Assembly (NCBI GenBank): GCA_003952965.2
Contig: CM025856.1
Location: 29,841,110 to 29,905,109, forward strand
Length of the DNA: 64,000 bases
Source: Morella rubra
Taxonomy: Eukaryota; Streptophyta; Magnoliopsida; Fagales; Myricaceae
Reading direction: 5' to 3'
The first letter of the stretch is position 1. Each line of letters starts with the position of its first letter. Shown here piece by piece: positions 35,606 to 48,033 of this stretch. The notes below the pieces were generated by a model that was not told the DNA's origin, made no database searches, and worked only from the letters and a program-made list of their open reading frames with translations. The translations under genes were made by a program, and so were the position numbers.

Positions 35606-38600
35606 GCATCTTTTATCGTATGCTTTAGTTGGACTGGAAGTCTGAATGACATCATGTTATTACTCGTGATAAATTGTTTTCACAGTAGAAGGGGAGATGA
35701 ATTATGTCTCTGTTTCCGACTTTGATTTCCAAAGTTTTGAGTGCTTGAATGGTATCCCTTGTTGGTTCTCATGTACTTTTAGACCTCTCATCTCAAATAA
35801 TGAAGTCAAACATTAATTTTAGCTTGTCTTTAATATTGTTGATTTCAGTGAACTCGTTCCAACTGTAAACTCGTGCCTTCAAGTTATATAAGGATGTTGA
35901 TTCTGGAAATAGAGGTTCGACTTCAGGACCTCAGGTGTTTATTGTCTCTAGTTGACAGAAGAAACAAAATGGATTGTTGTTTTACCCTCTTTTTTTTTTT
36001 TTTTTGGATTTACCTTTGATTATTCTCCTAGCCTTGTGGTGCTCGTCAAAGATTTCGCATTTGATCTTCTGCTCCTTTGCCCAGTACGTCAATAATTTCC
36101 TGTGTCATCAGGGGTTCTACTTGTTTTTCTAGTCTATTCATGGGCTCCATGCAGATTATCCTGATTGAATGCGAAAGTGTTCTGGCGGAGTAAAGGCCAT
36201 GGCCTTGTGGCACAGTTCTTGAATGGTAGGCGCAAGATTCCAATACCGTCAGAGTTGGACTGGGCCTGTATGCTTTTTTCCGGAAGATATAAAACGCATG
36301 ATCTGGAAAGAATTGCTGTACCTGACCAAACACGTCATTGGTTCTAGAAATTGGACTTTCTATTTGTAACCTAGACCTGAAGATCGTTCCACAAATTCCA
36401 TTGCTTCGCGCATTGTGTGGAAAGGACGATAAGGAACAAACAGACTTAAATGGTGTATGATACCTTCTCTTTAAATTGTAATAATGTTGATGAGGTAGAA
36501 TGTACGTCTATCCTTATCTCTCTCGTCTGGTGAACTTCTAGTCATTGAGCTTGTTTATTTGAGCTCCAGTTTAATTGCCATCTCCTCTCTCTCCTAATGG
36601 AGTAGCACAAAGAATGGTTGAGGTCGAAAATCCCGTTAAAAAGGTGGTGAAATCGACGAAGTTTGAAGGCAAACTTTAACCAATTTGGTTAATTACTCTG
36701 GAGTTTGGAGTTGCTTTCATACAGGCCCCATTTTATCAAAACTTGTCAGCCCAAATAATGCCGCAGCCAGTACACAAGCGTTCCACCGTCGGGTGCAATT
36801 ATTCGTGGGTTCTTATCCACCGAACTAAAATTCACGTCCACAAGCTTCTTCCCAATCATGCAACGCGGTGTTTTTCATAAATGTGTGCATCTGCCCATGT
36901 CTCTGGCTGTCCGCTACCAACCTTGAAGCGATTAAGTCGTGGTTGTTTCATCCGCGGTCTCGACGAGAGTGGTCTAGGAATGAATTGACGTCGTAAGGGA
37001 GTGGAAATGAATCGGGTAGATTAGTATATATATAATCACGATAAGAAACCTCATGGAACCTTAGCTACGTACGCTTTTGACATTCCATGTGATATCAGAC
37101 CCCCTCGGTTTTAATGGAGGAGTGCTGTAACAAATTAACAATTATAAGCCATCCTCCTCGTTGTCTCCTTGGGTGTGTCATTTCAAGAGCTCCCCACGGC
37201 CGGGCCCTTTCCATCAAAGCCTGGGAAATTAAGAAATTGCGTCAAAAAAACTCAAAGCGTCAACTTGTATAAAGTCCACGCCGACGCCGCTTTTGGGTCG
37301 TTTTGAAAAGACTCACTTTATAGTCAGGAATTAGGAAAGGTTTTGGCCCGGTTTGTGCAAATAAAGCGTTCATTTCGCCACATGCATGAACCTAAGAAAT
37401 GGATCTTATGATCTTCCTTTTTTTATGTGTCCAATCCAGTCCTCTTTACGTGTGGCAATTGCCATAATCATAGAACTACAAAAAGGCCAAAAGGAAAAGA
37501 TCAGGAATTCCCTCACTAAATACTAACCCCACCGAAACAATTTATAGAAATGTCACCCCTTCTCGTATTTTTCTTTTTTAAGGACTTCAGAAAAACCTCC
37601 TTGCTTAATCTCTTTAGACTTTAACCATCGGGACGAATTGGGTGAATAAGTTCCAAATCCCCTATTCCTCAGGCCCATAATCCATTAGTCGGAGGACACA
37701 TGTGCATCGGCCTTAACATCTCTTTGTCAATGCATATTGTAAAATTACTTTCGTAGCAAGACAACAAATTCGCAAATTTTTTTCTTATCTTTTTCATCCA
37801 GCCGACAGAATATAAACCAAAAACGCATAAATATGAATAAAAAGAAAAAGTGAAAAAAGGAAAATCGGAAAACGACAAGAGAGCAGTTACGTGCAATTCA
37901 GAGACGAGAGAAACACAAAAAGAGGAAAGGGCGCAGGTCCCTATATATTCGGCCGGAGCTCGGTCGTCCACATGGAGCCGATCGAGTCATCGACGAGGAT
38001 GAGGGTGAGATCAAAAGACGCCCCGCTTCCTTCAGTGTTTTTTTTTTTCAAACCGGAGAGGTGGGGAGGCCCACATGACTCTTCTATGTGCAAGCCCAGA
38101 AGCGAGCCACGACCATGGTGTGCTTACCGGGATTATGTCATCTCGGATTTTCAGAATCCCCCCTGTCCCCTCCTCTCAACCCACCGTCCTGACTCACTGG
38201 TCCACACAACCCCAAGAATTTTTCACTTTTCTCCAATTATTCTTAGCTGATAGGTTTTTCTTTTTCTATTTGTAGATCACCGCCTTCGGGGTGAATTTGT
38301 CGTTTTTTTTTTCACTTGTAGAACATGTACATTGTTTTATATTTAGAAAAAAAAAAAAAAAAATTGTATGATGGTAAATCTTTTGGAGCATTACATGTCC
38401 AGAAAAGAAAATGAATAATGGTGACCAAAAATTCTACCAATTTTGCCCTTTGCTTAGTAATCTTTTACATATGATTATTGTATAAAAAAAAAAAAAGGCA
38501 TAAATTAGTTGACACATGATTAATGTATAAGATTCTGATACACCAAAATATCAATTACTTTCTCCAATAATCGAAACTGCAGATCCCGACATCTAAACAA

Positions 38601-39345
38601 ATTAGAACATAAATGGTAACTGCTTCCATGATTGGTCTTTTTTAAAAAAAAAAAAACAAAAGTTTAAAGTAATTGATTAATTTATTCACGGACCGAGTGC
38701 TCTGAAATCAGAACAAAGTAACAGGAGGTTTAGAGCATACAATGCGGAAATTCTCTCCATAAGTGCACATGGTGTCTCGCTTTGTGCAGTGCTTTAAAAA
38801 CTGTACAGATCAGAATATTCTAATTGGAAAACCCATTTAAATCCCATAATACCTGTTGGGTCCTTCCAGATGATTAATCTAATACAGGGTTAGTTTAATC
38901 ATCCAAGCAAAGATTCGTCGTTGATAATCAGTTTCTCAGACGGTCCAAAACCTACATGCCACACCAAAACTTTAAGCCCATGTTGATGATTTTGATTTCT
39001 GAATTTCTTTTTCCTGTAAAAGCTAATTTAACATATTTTCAGGATAAATTTGGGGTAAAATTCAATTTCGTTCCGTTATTTCAATAGTTATTATACCTGA
39101 CGTGTGCGAATTATGGAAAAAAAAACATTTTATTTTAGGTAAGAATATTAGAAATGCATCGTACGATACTACGATATGTTAAACCTTGAAAAAATTAATA
39201 AAGGACAATTTTTGTTTTGGGTAAAATAAAAGATAATTTTCTTATGAACTTAAATGACTGAAATGACCTCCAACGATTCCGATAAAGTTATCAAATCGAA
39301 AAAGCGGTGTCGCGGCCTTGCAAGCCCTGCTACAGCTATGGGAAG
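35606..39345. other. Long intergenic region between QCR7 and the DUF642 gene
   Basis: No conserved coding sequence is seen in 3.7 kb. Open frames of up to about 120 codons (for example 37891-38250 plus and 36046-36333 minus) resemble no family. Several A or T homopolymers of 10-18 bases are present (35990, 38347, 38648). The left end will hold the QCR7 3' UTR. Confidence 0.4.
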
Positions 39346-39351
39346 GAAAAC

Positions 39352-39526
39352 CACGTGACATTGAACAGCTTTTGTCCGCAAGCTCCCTGTGAGAAGACGT
39401 CCTGTGTAAACGACAAGGCAAATTCTTCACTGGGAAACCCACGTGAAGACGAGGACTCCATTGATGGCAGAGTCCGATATTTCCTCGTAATCCAAGGGCT
39501 TTTCCCTAATCCGTCATGCATATAAG
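39352..39526 (+). promoter_or_regulatory. DUF642 promoter: two G-boxes and a TATA box
   Basis: Two perfect CACGTG G-boxes lie at 39352-39357 and 39440-39445, followed by TATAAG at 39521-39526, about 100 bases before the ATG. The spacing is that of a compact plant promoter. G-boxes bind bZIP and bHLH factors responding to light, ABA or similar cues, so such control is plausible but inferred. Confidence 0.5.
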
Positions 39527-39583
39527 CCATTTGCTCATCCGCTATTGTTCCATGCGTTTTCACCATCTCCATCTCGCCTTCTC

Positions 39584-39602
39584 CCTCTCTCTCTCTCTCT
39601 CT
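39584..39602 (+). repeat. (CT)n tract in the DUF642 5' leader
   Basis: A run of CT repeats sits about 25 bases before the DUF642 start codon and downstream of the TATA box, so it is probably transcribed. Such CT tracts are common in plant 5' UTRs. Confidence 0.7.
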
Positions 39603-39625
39603 CAAAAATATCGCAGAACTTGAAT

Positions 39626-42275
39626 ATGCGAGGGATCACCCTTTTGTCGGTGCTATTATGCGCCACCTGCCACGTCGCCTTGTCCTTCACCGACGGTGAG
39701 TCGTTTAAAGCATACTTATGTCAGTTAAATACATAGGATAGAGATATGCACTTAACACGTACTTTTTCAAAAGAACCAGCAACGTTTTGGGCTGGCTATC
39801 TTGAATTTCAAAGCAGCTGAGAATGTTTGAGCTTTGTTAGTTGTTTTCTTAGTTCTTCTCAGCTGCATAGTTGGGGAACCAAATCTAGGATAGAGTTAGT
39901 CAGTTCCATCCTTTGTGTAGTTCTCAAATATCAGATCAAGCACATAAGAGTTGGCAACTGTGAGTTTCGACATTTTATCATGGTAGGTAATGGCCAAAAA
40001 GCTACTCCTCAGGGTCATCTCCCTGGGGGGGAGCTGAAAGTGAGGTTTCAAGTAAGCTGCAAAGGCATTCAGGCAGAATTGAAAAGTTTCTAATCTTCTT
40101 GTCTCAGAAAAATAGTAAAAAAAAAAAAAAAAAAGGATTGAAGACGCCCAATCTTCTTCTTCTTCTTCTCATGTTTTTTCGGCTTGGAGTGACTAATCCT
40201 TGCGGGAGTTCAATGTTCATGGTTTCCTGGAGCTTTCCAGGGTCTAATAGCACGTCGCTTTCGGCTCCAATAATCTGCTACTTTTTTTCTGTTGCTCATT
40301 GGTTTGAGTTGACAGCATATGCTTCGTTCCGAAACTTCTGACATATAAAAAAGCAATACTTTAATGTGAGTTTGCCAGTAGCCCATTTTTTGTTTTGTCA
40401 GTGGCCCACCTGCTGTATGGGGAATGAGTTTGGAAGCTTGTGATTAAGCTTCGGTGGGGCCACTGCTTACCTGCGTTGTAGGCTGTCAGAAAGTGCAGAT
40501 GGCGGTGAATTGTTTTTAATTTGTGCTCAGAAGATATCATCGAATTTATAGCATCGTACCAAAAAAAGTTCCGTATTCTGTCATTGTTGCTTAAATTTAT
40601 ATTTAAGCCGAAGACTCGGTCAGATATTTCTAGTGAATATTTTAATCATTGTTGAGTACCAAAAACAGTGATTTATGACATCGCATCGCTTGTTGAAGAC
40701 GACGACAGCCTGTAAGCTAACCTGAATTTCCGGCATTTTGAACAAGAAATCACCGTAGGCTACTAGGTTGTGCCGTCGTCCCTTTCAGGCTGCATTTCAA
40801 ATTGTGTACCTTGGGATGAATTCGAATTTTATTTCCATTAAATGCAGGAGTACTACCCAATGGCAACTTCGAGTTTGGCCCAAAGCCCTCTGAGATGAAG
40901 GGCACTGTAGTGATTGGGCGCTATGCCATACCGAAGTGGGAACTTTCAGGCTTTGTGGAGTATATAAAATCGGGCCAAAAGCAGGGGGACATGTTGCTGG
41001 TTGTGCCAGAGGGAGCCTATGCGGTAAGGCTTGGGAACGAGGCATCAATCAAGCAAAGCATCAAAGTGACTAAGGGGATGTACTATTCCCTTACGTTCAG
41101 TGCAGCTCGCACTTGCGCCCAAGAGGAGCGGCTGAACGTGTCTGTCGCACCAGATTCGGGCGTGCTGCCGATGCAAACTTTGTATAGCAGTAATGGGTGG
41201 GACTCGTATGCCTGGGCTTTCCAAGCCGAACGTGATGTTGCGGAGATTGTGATTCATAATCCGGGAGTAGAGGAGGATCCGGCATGTGGCCCGCTTATTG
41301 ATTCGGTCGGGATACGAGCTTTATATCCTCCGAGAGCAACCAACAGTAAGTTCCCCTTTTCATTTTTTTTTTCACCTGCATGCACGCGCATAGGAAATAT
41401 GCAGTAAGAATCCTGTTGGGCAGGTACATTCACATGGGTACCTGACTTTTCTTCACTGACACTGCTTCCCTATTTAATTTTGCGCATACATGACATGTCT
41501 CTGTTTTGGGCGCAATATGCTCAGCTCCTAAAGCAGCTATTGGACCACTTCTTCTCTTTCGTTCACTTTTACCTCCTTGGAGATAGGTAGCAGTACTTGC
41601 CTCAGAGCTATTTGCAATTTTGCAGCCTTTGCCCAAGTCTATGCTATTTATGGCCATAGAATTATTATCTCTCTGAAGTATGTATGCTATACCTTGTGGA
41701 TACATGCTTTATCTTCACAATATTAATGACACTCTGCAGATAACATATTGAAGAATGGGGATTTCGAAGAAGGACCGTATGTGTTCCCCAAAGCGTCTTG
41801 GGGCGTTCTCATCCCACCTAACATCGAGGATGACCACTCTCCACTACCCGGTTGGATGGTGGAATCCCTGAAAGCCGTGAAGTACATAGACTCAGACCAT
41901 TTCTCCGTGCCCCAGGGCAAACGAGCTGTGGAACTCGTTGCTGGAAAAGAAAGTGCCATTGCACAGGTAGTAAGGACCGTCCCTGGAAAGTTGTACGTTC
42001 TCTCTTTTGCCGTGGGAGACGCCAGCAACTCTTGTGAAGGGTCAATGATCGTCGAGGCATTCGCCGGCAAGGATACAGTAAAAGTGCCTTACGAGTCCAA
42101 GGGCAAAGGGGGATATAAGCGTGCTGTGCTCAAGTTTGTGGCGACTTCTCCACGAACTCGTGTCATGTTCCTTAGCACGTTTTACACCATGCGAAGCGAT
42201 GACTTTTCGTCTCTGTGTGGACCTGTTGTCGATGATGTGAGGCTGCTTAGTGTTCGTAACCCACGGCGCATGTGA
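39626..42275 (+). CDS. DUF642 (BIIDXI-like) secreted cell-wall protein
   Basis: DUF642 proteins are plant-specific apoplastic proteins with two galactose-binding-like beta domains that associate with cell-wall polysaccharides and pectin methylesterases. Exons 39626-39695, 40848-41345 and 41740-42275 give 1104 nt, 367 residues, the usual size. Exon 1 is a signal peptide (MRGITLLSVLLCATCHVALS). The two domains begin at LPNGNFEFGPKP (about residue 26) and LKNGDFEEGPYVFP (about residue 193). They carry the paired Cys motifs ARTCAQEERLNV / DPACGPLID and NSCEGSMIVEAF / SSLCGPVVDDV, and the VPEGAYAVRLGNEA and VPQGKRAVELVAGKE segments. The C-terminus is short and basic, RNPRRM, with no GPI signal. 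No disruption is seen. Confidence 0.93.
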
Positions 42276-43182
42276 GCTGCCAATGTTAGCACGTATGGAC
42301 GGATATATATTGGATCTTGCATCGATCATACTATTATGAGTGGTTTAGCTTTGTAAAAGGAAGCAATGGTTTTAGTGGGAGTTTAGAGCATGATTTCAAA
42401 ATATATATACCAAATGTAAGGTCGTTAAAAATACTAGTTTTATTACATTGAGTGCCGTGTGCTTCAGCAAAATAAATGTGTAGTTCGGATATTATGTATT
42501 CATGATGCACTTGAAGGATATGGATAGATATCAAAACACTTTAACATTCACATAAAATGTCGGGCAAAATATTAAACTCTTGAACCGTAAACTCCCTCCT
42601 TTTTGTTTTTTAATTATTTTTTACTTAATTATTGATACGGTAGATTGATATTGATTTTTAGCAAACCAGTCCTTTAGCTATAACATGGAAGGCATCCGTT
42701 CTTGTGATTAATTTTTCATACATATAGGTTTTTAGATTTACCAAATGTTAGCTCATTAATAGGTACAAGGTCCATGATTGACTATCTAATCCTAACAATA
42801 GACATCTCAACCTTGACTATACGTCAGTATTTTCATTAGTTAACTAACTTTTAGTATACAGACCCATATGTTTGAAAAATGAACTGTAAAAACTAATTTG
42901 TTTAAAATTGTATCTATAAACTGATGTGTTAAAAATTAATATTACAAAGACTGTAGCGATAATAGAGTATTTATTTTTTCTATCAACAATATTTACAACT
43001 TCCCCTTTTATATGGCCAAATAATTTGCATTTTCTCCATCGTAATTTTTCTATGTAAGTTTGATTTTTCCACGATGTAATGTTAATGATAAGATTACCAT
43101 TATCCTTTTTGTCTTTTACGAGATCAATTCGGTTTGGTTGTATTGGTATCTTTACTTTAGGGACCAACATTATGGCTGCTAA
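42276..43182. other. AT-rich 3' flank of the DUF642 gene
   Basis: This contains the presumed 3' UTR and AT-rich intergenic DNA up to the target site of the small MITE. No conserved coding sequence or RNA gene is seen. Confidence 0.4.
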
Positions 43183-43368
43183 GGGGTTGTTTGTTTTCCT
43201 AATATTTTGGAGTAAAATTTCTAACAAAACAAAACAAACACACACTCCGAAATTTTTAATTTTTACACATACACACTTCACTTTTCACAAACCCCAATAA
43301 ATCTAATAAAGTAAAGATTCCTAAAATTTCGAGAATATTCCTCAAAATTTTGGCAAATAAACACCCCC
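43183..43368. mobile_element. Tourist-like MITE (PIF/Harbinger type), about 186 bp
   Basis: The element starts GGGGTTGTTTGTTTTCC and ends so that its reverse complement reads GGGGGTGTTTATTTGCC, an imperfect terminal inverted repeat. It is flanked on both sides by TAA (43180-43182 and 43369-43371), the typical target-site duplication of PIF/Harbinger and Tourist elements. It has no coding capacity. The interior is AT-rich. Confidence 0.6.
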
Positions 43369-43673
43369 TAAATATTCATGATCTAGACGTAAATGAGTCA
43401 AATTGCAGAAAATGGAAATGTATAGAAAAATAAATCCATTAATTGATCTGAGAAATAGAACTTCACTCTTTATGGGCCATGGGTGGTATTGTGTCTTTAC
43501 TGTAACATTGATTTTGTGCTCAAAATGGAACAAGATACTGGGGGTCCTAATCAAGAATGGGAGATAAAATCAGCCCAATAGGTCCAGACGCAAAGCCCAA
43601 AACTAGCCTAAGAGTATTGGGCTTGGATATCTTATACAAAGGCCGAATGTCAGATCGGTCGACGATACTTCAT

Positions 43674-45081
43674 GGGTTTGTTTGGAAAAGTGTTTTAAGT
43701 TTTGGTTTTGGTTTTAGTTTTTAAATTTCAAATTTTAAATTTTAAATTTTAAGATTAAAATATTATTTTGTTGCAAGGGTTTGTTTGGTTTATTAGGATT
43801 TAGAATGATTTATATTTTATTAAATTAAATAATATTATTTATAGTTATTATGATATTAAAAAATTAAAATTTCAAAAATCAGAAAAAATATATAATTCAA
43901 AAAATAATTAGAAAATGGTTTCATAAATATAAAAATAGATAAAATATCAAAGTAATAAAAAATATTCTTACAAATAGAAAGACAAGATATAAATGTGCAA
44001 TTTATAAAACAAATAAAATTACTAAAAATAATAAAATTTTATAAAACAAATAAAATTTGCCACTCTCTGCTTTAACATAACTCCTTATCCGTAGTTCAAC
44101 TTTTGCGTCATGCTAAAAGAGTGTTTTGATGTGAAGCATAGTATTAAATTACTACTTCAAAGATTGAGATATGCAAGACGCATGATAAGAATAAACAATT
44201 GAGTTTTTCTTCAACGAAAGTTGAACGTGGTAAACTATAAACTACGGAAAGTTGCTTATATTTATTGAGCTTCAAAAGGAAGATAACCAGAGCCAACAAG
44301 TTCTTAACTCCCTGAAAAAATGAAGTGAGGCAGCAGAAAATCAAAAGACACAACCTGCAATTGACGCATCCATGAAGGCAATCTTCACAAGCCCATGATA
44401 CCTCACTTCTTTGACCTTCGCCTGTATGCAGCAATGTAACTATATAAGAAACATGATTTGAACGAGAAACAAGCAGAACAAACAACTATTTGAGAACGGA
44501 AACACACACACACATATATAACTATGACATCTTGATTTATTCAGAAAAAACAAATATTTAAAACATCTTAGTTATTTGTGCTGTTTTATAATAAATTAAA
44601 ACTGTGATTGTACAACTATTTGTTTCTTTTAAATTAGCTCATTGGATGCTTTAAATGATTGTAATAATTTTTGATAATGATTATATTTGCTTTGTTAAGT
44701 TTTTATTTTTGAAAATTTTAATCAATTTTTTTGAAGTTATAGCTTTTTATTATTTGTAAAATTTTATTTGTTTTATAAAATTTTGGATGATCTTTATCTT
44801 GTCTTTTTATTTGTAAGAATATTTTTTATTAGTTTGATATTTTATCTATTTTTATAATTTTATATTTATAAAACTATTTTTTACTTATTTTTTGAATTAT
44901 ATATTTTTTTTTTTATTTTTATTTTTAAATATCATAATAATATTATTATTTAATTTAATAAAACATAAATATTCAAAATCTTAATCAACCAAACAAACCC
45001 CTACAACAAAATAATATTTTAATCTTAAAATTTAAAATTTAAAACCAAAATCAAAACTTAAACCCTTTTCCAAATAAGCCC
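43674..45081. mobile_element. 1.4-kb non-autonomous element with long terminal inverted repeats
   Basis: The left arm (43674-44055), starting GGGTTTGTTTGGAAAAG, is inverted at the right arm (about 44755-45081), whose reverse complement starts GGGCTTATTTGGAAAAG. Matching internal words such as AGATTAAAATATTATTTTGTTG and AAAAAATATTCTTACAAATA occur in the same order in both arms. A second copy of the GGGTTTGTTTGG end lies inside each arm (near 43782 and 44990), so one element may be nested in or duplicated from another. The interior (about 44060-44750) contains a possible captured exon. Flanks share only TTCA, so the target duplication, and hence the superfamily (MULE, hAT or foldback), is unresolved. 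Confidence 0.65.
44356..44422 (-). other. Possible captured host exon inside the inverted-repeat element
   Basis: On the minus strand a good acceptor (GCTGCATACAG) precedes GCG AAG GTC AAA GAA GTG, reading AKVKEVRYHGLVKIAFMDAS, and the segment ends ...ATTGCAG before GTTGTG, a possible donor. An open, GC-richer, splice-flanked segment inside AT-rich repeat arms is what a transduplicated gene fragment looks like. I do not recognise the parent protein. Confidence 0.35.
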
Positions 45082-45298
45082 TTCAGGACTAGCTTAAAAA
45101 AAAAAAAAAATCACTCCATGACTAAAATCGAACGGCCCAGAGAGCTGCGTCGGCTTGAGGCTACCAGGGAAAACTCTAGGGCCTATCCAAGAGCTCGCCT
45201 TGTAACCCCTCGCGCATTGTGACCGTCAGTAGCTCCCTCTGTGTGACTTCATTTGCTCTGTGCGCCACATTACCCGACTCGAAGCGGAAAGAGGAAAA

Positions 45299-48033
45299 AT
45301 GGTATAGCCTTGCTGTGATAATTTTTCGCAGATTTTACCTTGTGTTTATTTGATCATCGACTTCGTTTCGTGTCGGAGTTGATAGCCATTGTGATTCAGA
45401 TATTTATTGGCAATTAGATCTTTTGCTTTTTTTTTTGTAGGCGTTGCCGAACCAACAGACTGTTGATTATCCTAGTTTCAAGCTTGTAATTGTTGGCGAT
45501 GGTGGAACCGGTAATCATCCTTCATTAGACTGTCTTTTCTTAAAGATCTGTTTGGTTTCTGGGAAAATTTGGAATGTGAAAATCAAAACTTGATCCGCCA
45601 TGCCGAATGCGTTTTGCTTGCTAGCTCTCTAATTTTCTAGGTTTTTAAGAAAAGATTTATGCTACATATTCGTCACTTGCTAGTGGTCTCAAGAAACGGT
45701 CTTTAGGATGAAGGTCAATTTATAGAAAGAAAACCTACCCCGACCCTTCGATTTTGTGATCAAATAATAAAGTTTTTTAGGAGTTAATGGCTTTCGTCTC
45801 CATTCCAATTTACTGTGTGATAAATAAATTGCCTCTGATCCAACTAAGTGCTGGCTCCTAGTGTTGTTGGTTTTGCTTATCTGAGAATTCGAGTGTTTGG
45901 ATCAATGCAGGAAAAACAACATTTGTGAAAAGGCATCTTACAGGGGAGTTTGAGAAGAAATACGAACGTAAGTTTACTTAACTCGATTTTCATCCTTGTG
46001 TTATGGAAGTATTAAAACTCTGATTCAAGTGCAAAGTTAGAGGCTTGTGTTCTCTGGATGAAAAAAGAAAAAATGAAAAAGAAAGCTCGAACTTTGTTGT
46101 GCTATTAGGGCACTGATCTCACTCTTCATCGTTCACCTCGTGTGCAGCAACCATTGGTGTGGAAGTACATCCATTGGACTTTTTCACAAACTGTGGGAAA
46201 ATTCGTTTCTACTGCTGGGACACAGCTGGTCAAGAGAAGTTCGGAGGTCTTAGAGATGGTTACTAGTGAGTATTCGGTAGAATATATATGGGGATTCTTG
46301 CTATCTAGCTTCCTGGTTCGATTGAGTTGTAGCTATATTCGGTGCACAATTGCCTTATTGTTGGATGTCTGTATGAAATTCCTGTAAACAATTACTATTG
46401 CTTGAGATTGATATTTAGTAGTGGTTAGAACTTTACTATGTCTAGAGTGTGTTAGTAACAAGTTCAAAATACTAATCCTACTAGCTATTGGTGTTTTCTT
46501 TGAATGCATTACTTGAATGTATTCTATCTATTTATGCTTCCCTAATTCCAATTGCTTTCTTTTTTCACATCAGTTTGAACTTGTGATGTTTAGACATAGT
46601 GCTTACACTTGGTGTTTGATGGTTCATGGCACTTGTGTGGGGTGCTTTGATATGAGCTTTGTCAGTCAAATGCACAAATTAAAGGTACTTATATTTTACC
46701 ATATACCAGTGAACTTGTGCATACGTGCCCTGGTTAATGATTCCCATGTTCAGTGTTTGCCCTTCTAACCCCAAACCACCACCACGTTCAAAACCCAATT
46801 CTTTTTTCTTAAGAATTGGGCCGTGAGAACAAGGAGAGTGAATAGGGTATAATGCAATTATGATAGCATCCACAATCTTGTATGAACTAATGTTGCTTTG
46901 TGCTATAGATTAATTCATGAATAAAAATGCTCTTTTCGATTTTCAGATTTTGATCTCTATTATTTTCAAAATTTCACTGCTGTCCAAAATCTCTAGATGT
47001 TACTGTTTGTCTTTTTTTGTTTATTTCTAGTTTTTCAGAACTGTGTTCTTTGTGCAGTATCCATGGGCAATGTGCAATTATCATGTTTGATGTTACTGCC
47101 CGGCTAACGTACAAGAATGTTCCAACATGGCATCGGGATCTTTGCAGGTCTATTCAGAAATCCTGGCTAGGGACATGTTAGGCTCTGTCACATTTTTCAG
47201 GCTATATTCGGTTTCATAGCCACTTATCGTGTTCTTTTTCTTTTAGGGTGTGTGAGAACATCCCAATTGTTCTCTGCGGGAACAAGGTTGATGTGAAGAA
47301 CAGGCAGGTGAAGGCAAAGCAGGTTACTTTCCACCGGAAGAAGAATTTGCAGTACTATGAGATATCGGCTAAGAGCAATTACAACTTTGAGAAGCCTTTC
47401 CTATACCTAGCAAGGAAACTTGCAGGGTAAAGACCTAATTGCTTGATTCTGATGGACAAATTTCTTCCCCTTTCAATTTCAATTCTCCTGATAATTCACT
47501 GAATATAGTTTAAGCATATACACGTGATGTTCCAGGGATGCTAATCTGCATTTTGTCGAATCTCCTGCTCTGGCTCCCCCAGAAGTGCAAATTGACTTGG
47601 CTGCGCAGCAACAGTAAGTCCTATTCTCTAGCCAACATCCCCCTCCCCGCTCCTCTTTCTGCTATCCCAGTCAATGAGTATCACAGAAGTTACTAGAGGA
47701 GAATGTTCCTGTTCCTCTATTTTTTCTGGGTGCCAGTTTGATATAATACTGGGAGGTTTAATTATTTCCATAATAGTGTCACTTCGCTTGCGGTACTTAT
47801 TTGGTCTTCTATAACCTCCGGTTTGTTACAGCTGCTCTTAATTGTAGCCAGAAATATGTTAGATTTCTTACTTATCAAGTATGATGAGCAAAGTTTTTCC
47901 TTTGGACTTTTTCTCATTTGGTCGAAACTAACATTTGTGTTCTTTCGTTGGTGGTTTCCAAAGGCACGAAGCTGAGCTTGCTGCTGCCGCTAGTCAGCCC
48001 CTTCCTGACGATGACGACGACGCATTTGAGTAA
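45299..48033 (+). CDS. RAN: Ran GTPase, copy 1
   Basis: Ran is the small GTPase that drives nuclear import and export and spindle/nuclear-envelope assembly. Exons 45299-45301, 45441-45510, 45911-45967, 46148-46265, 47058-47147, 47247-47426, 47536-47613 and 47964-48033 give 666 nt, 221 residues, the normal plant length. All GTPase motifs are intact: GDGGTGKTT (G1), the effector [11 protein letters not shown] (G2), [10 protein letters not shown] (G3), NKVD (G4) and SAKS (G5). The acidic C-terminus PDDDDDAFE replaces a prenyl signal, as in all Ran. Exon 1 contributes only the ATG, followed at once by a GT donor. It is the first of two tandem copies 2.1 kb apart. Confidence 0.96.

Noticed and set aside
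36046..36333. 95-codon open frame on the minus strand downstream of QCR7
   Set aside because: No family resemblance and an overlapping open frame on the plus strand; not supported as a gene.
37891..38250. 119-codon open frame
   Set aside because: No recognisable domain, low-complexity segments and overlapping open frames on both strands; likely chance in GC-richer DNA.
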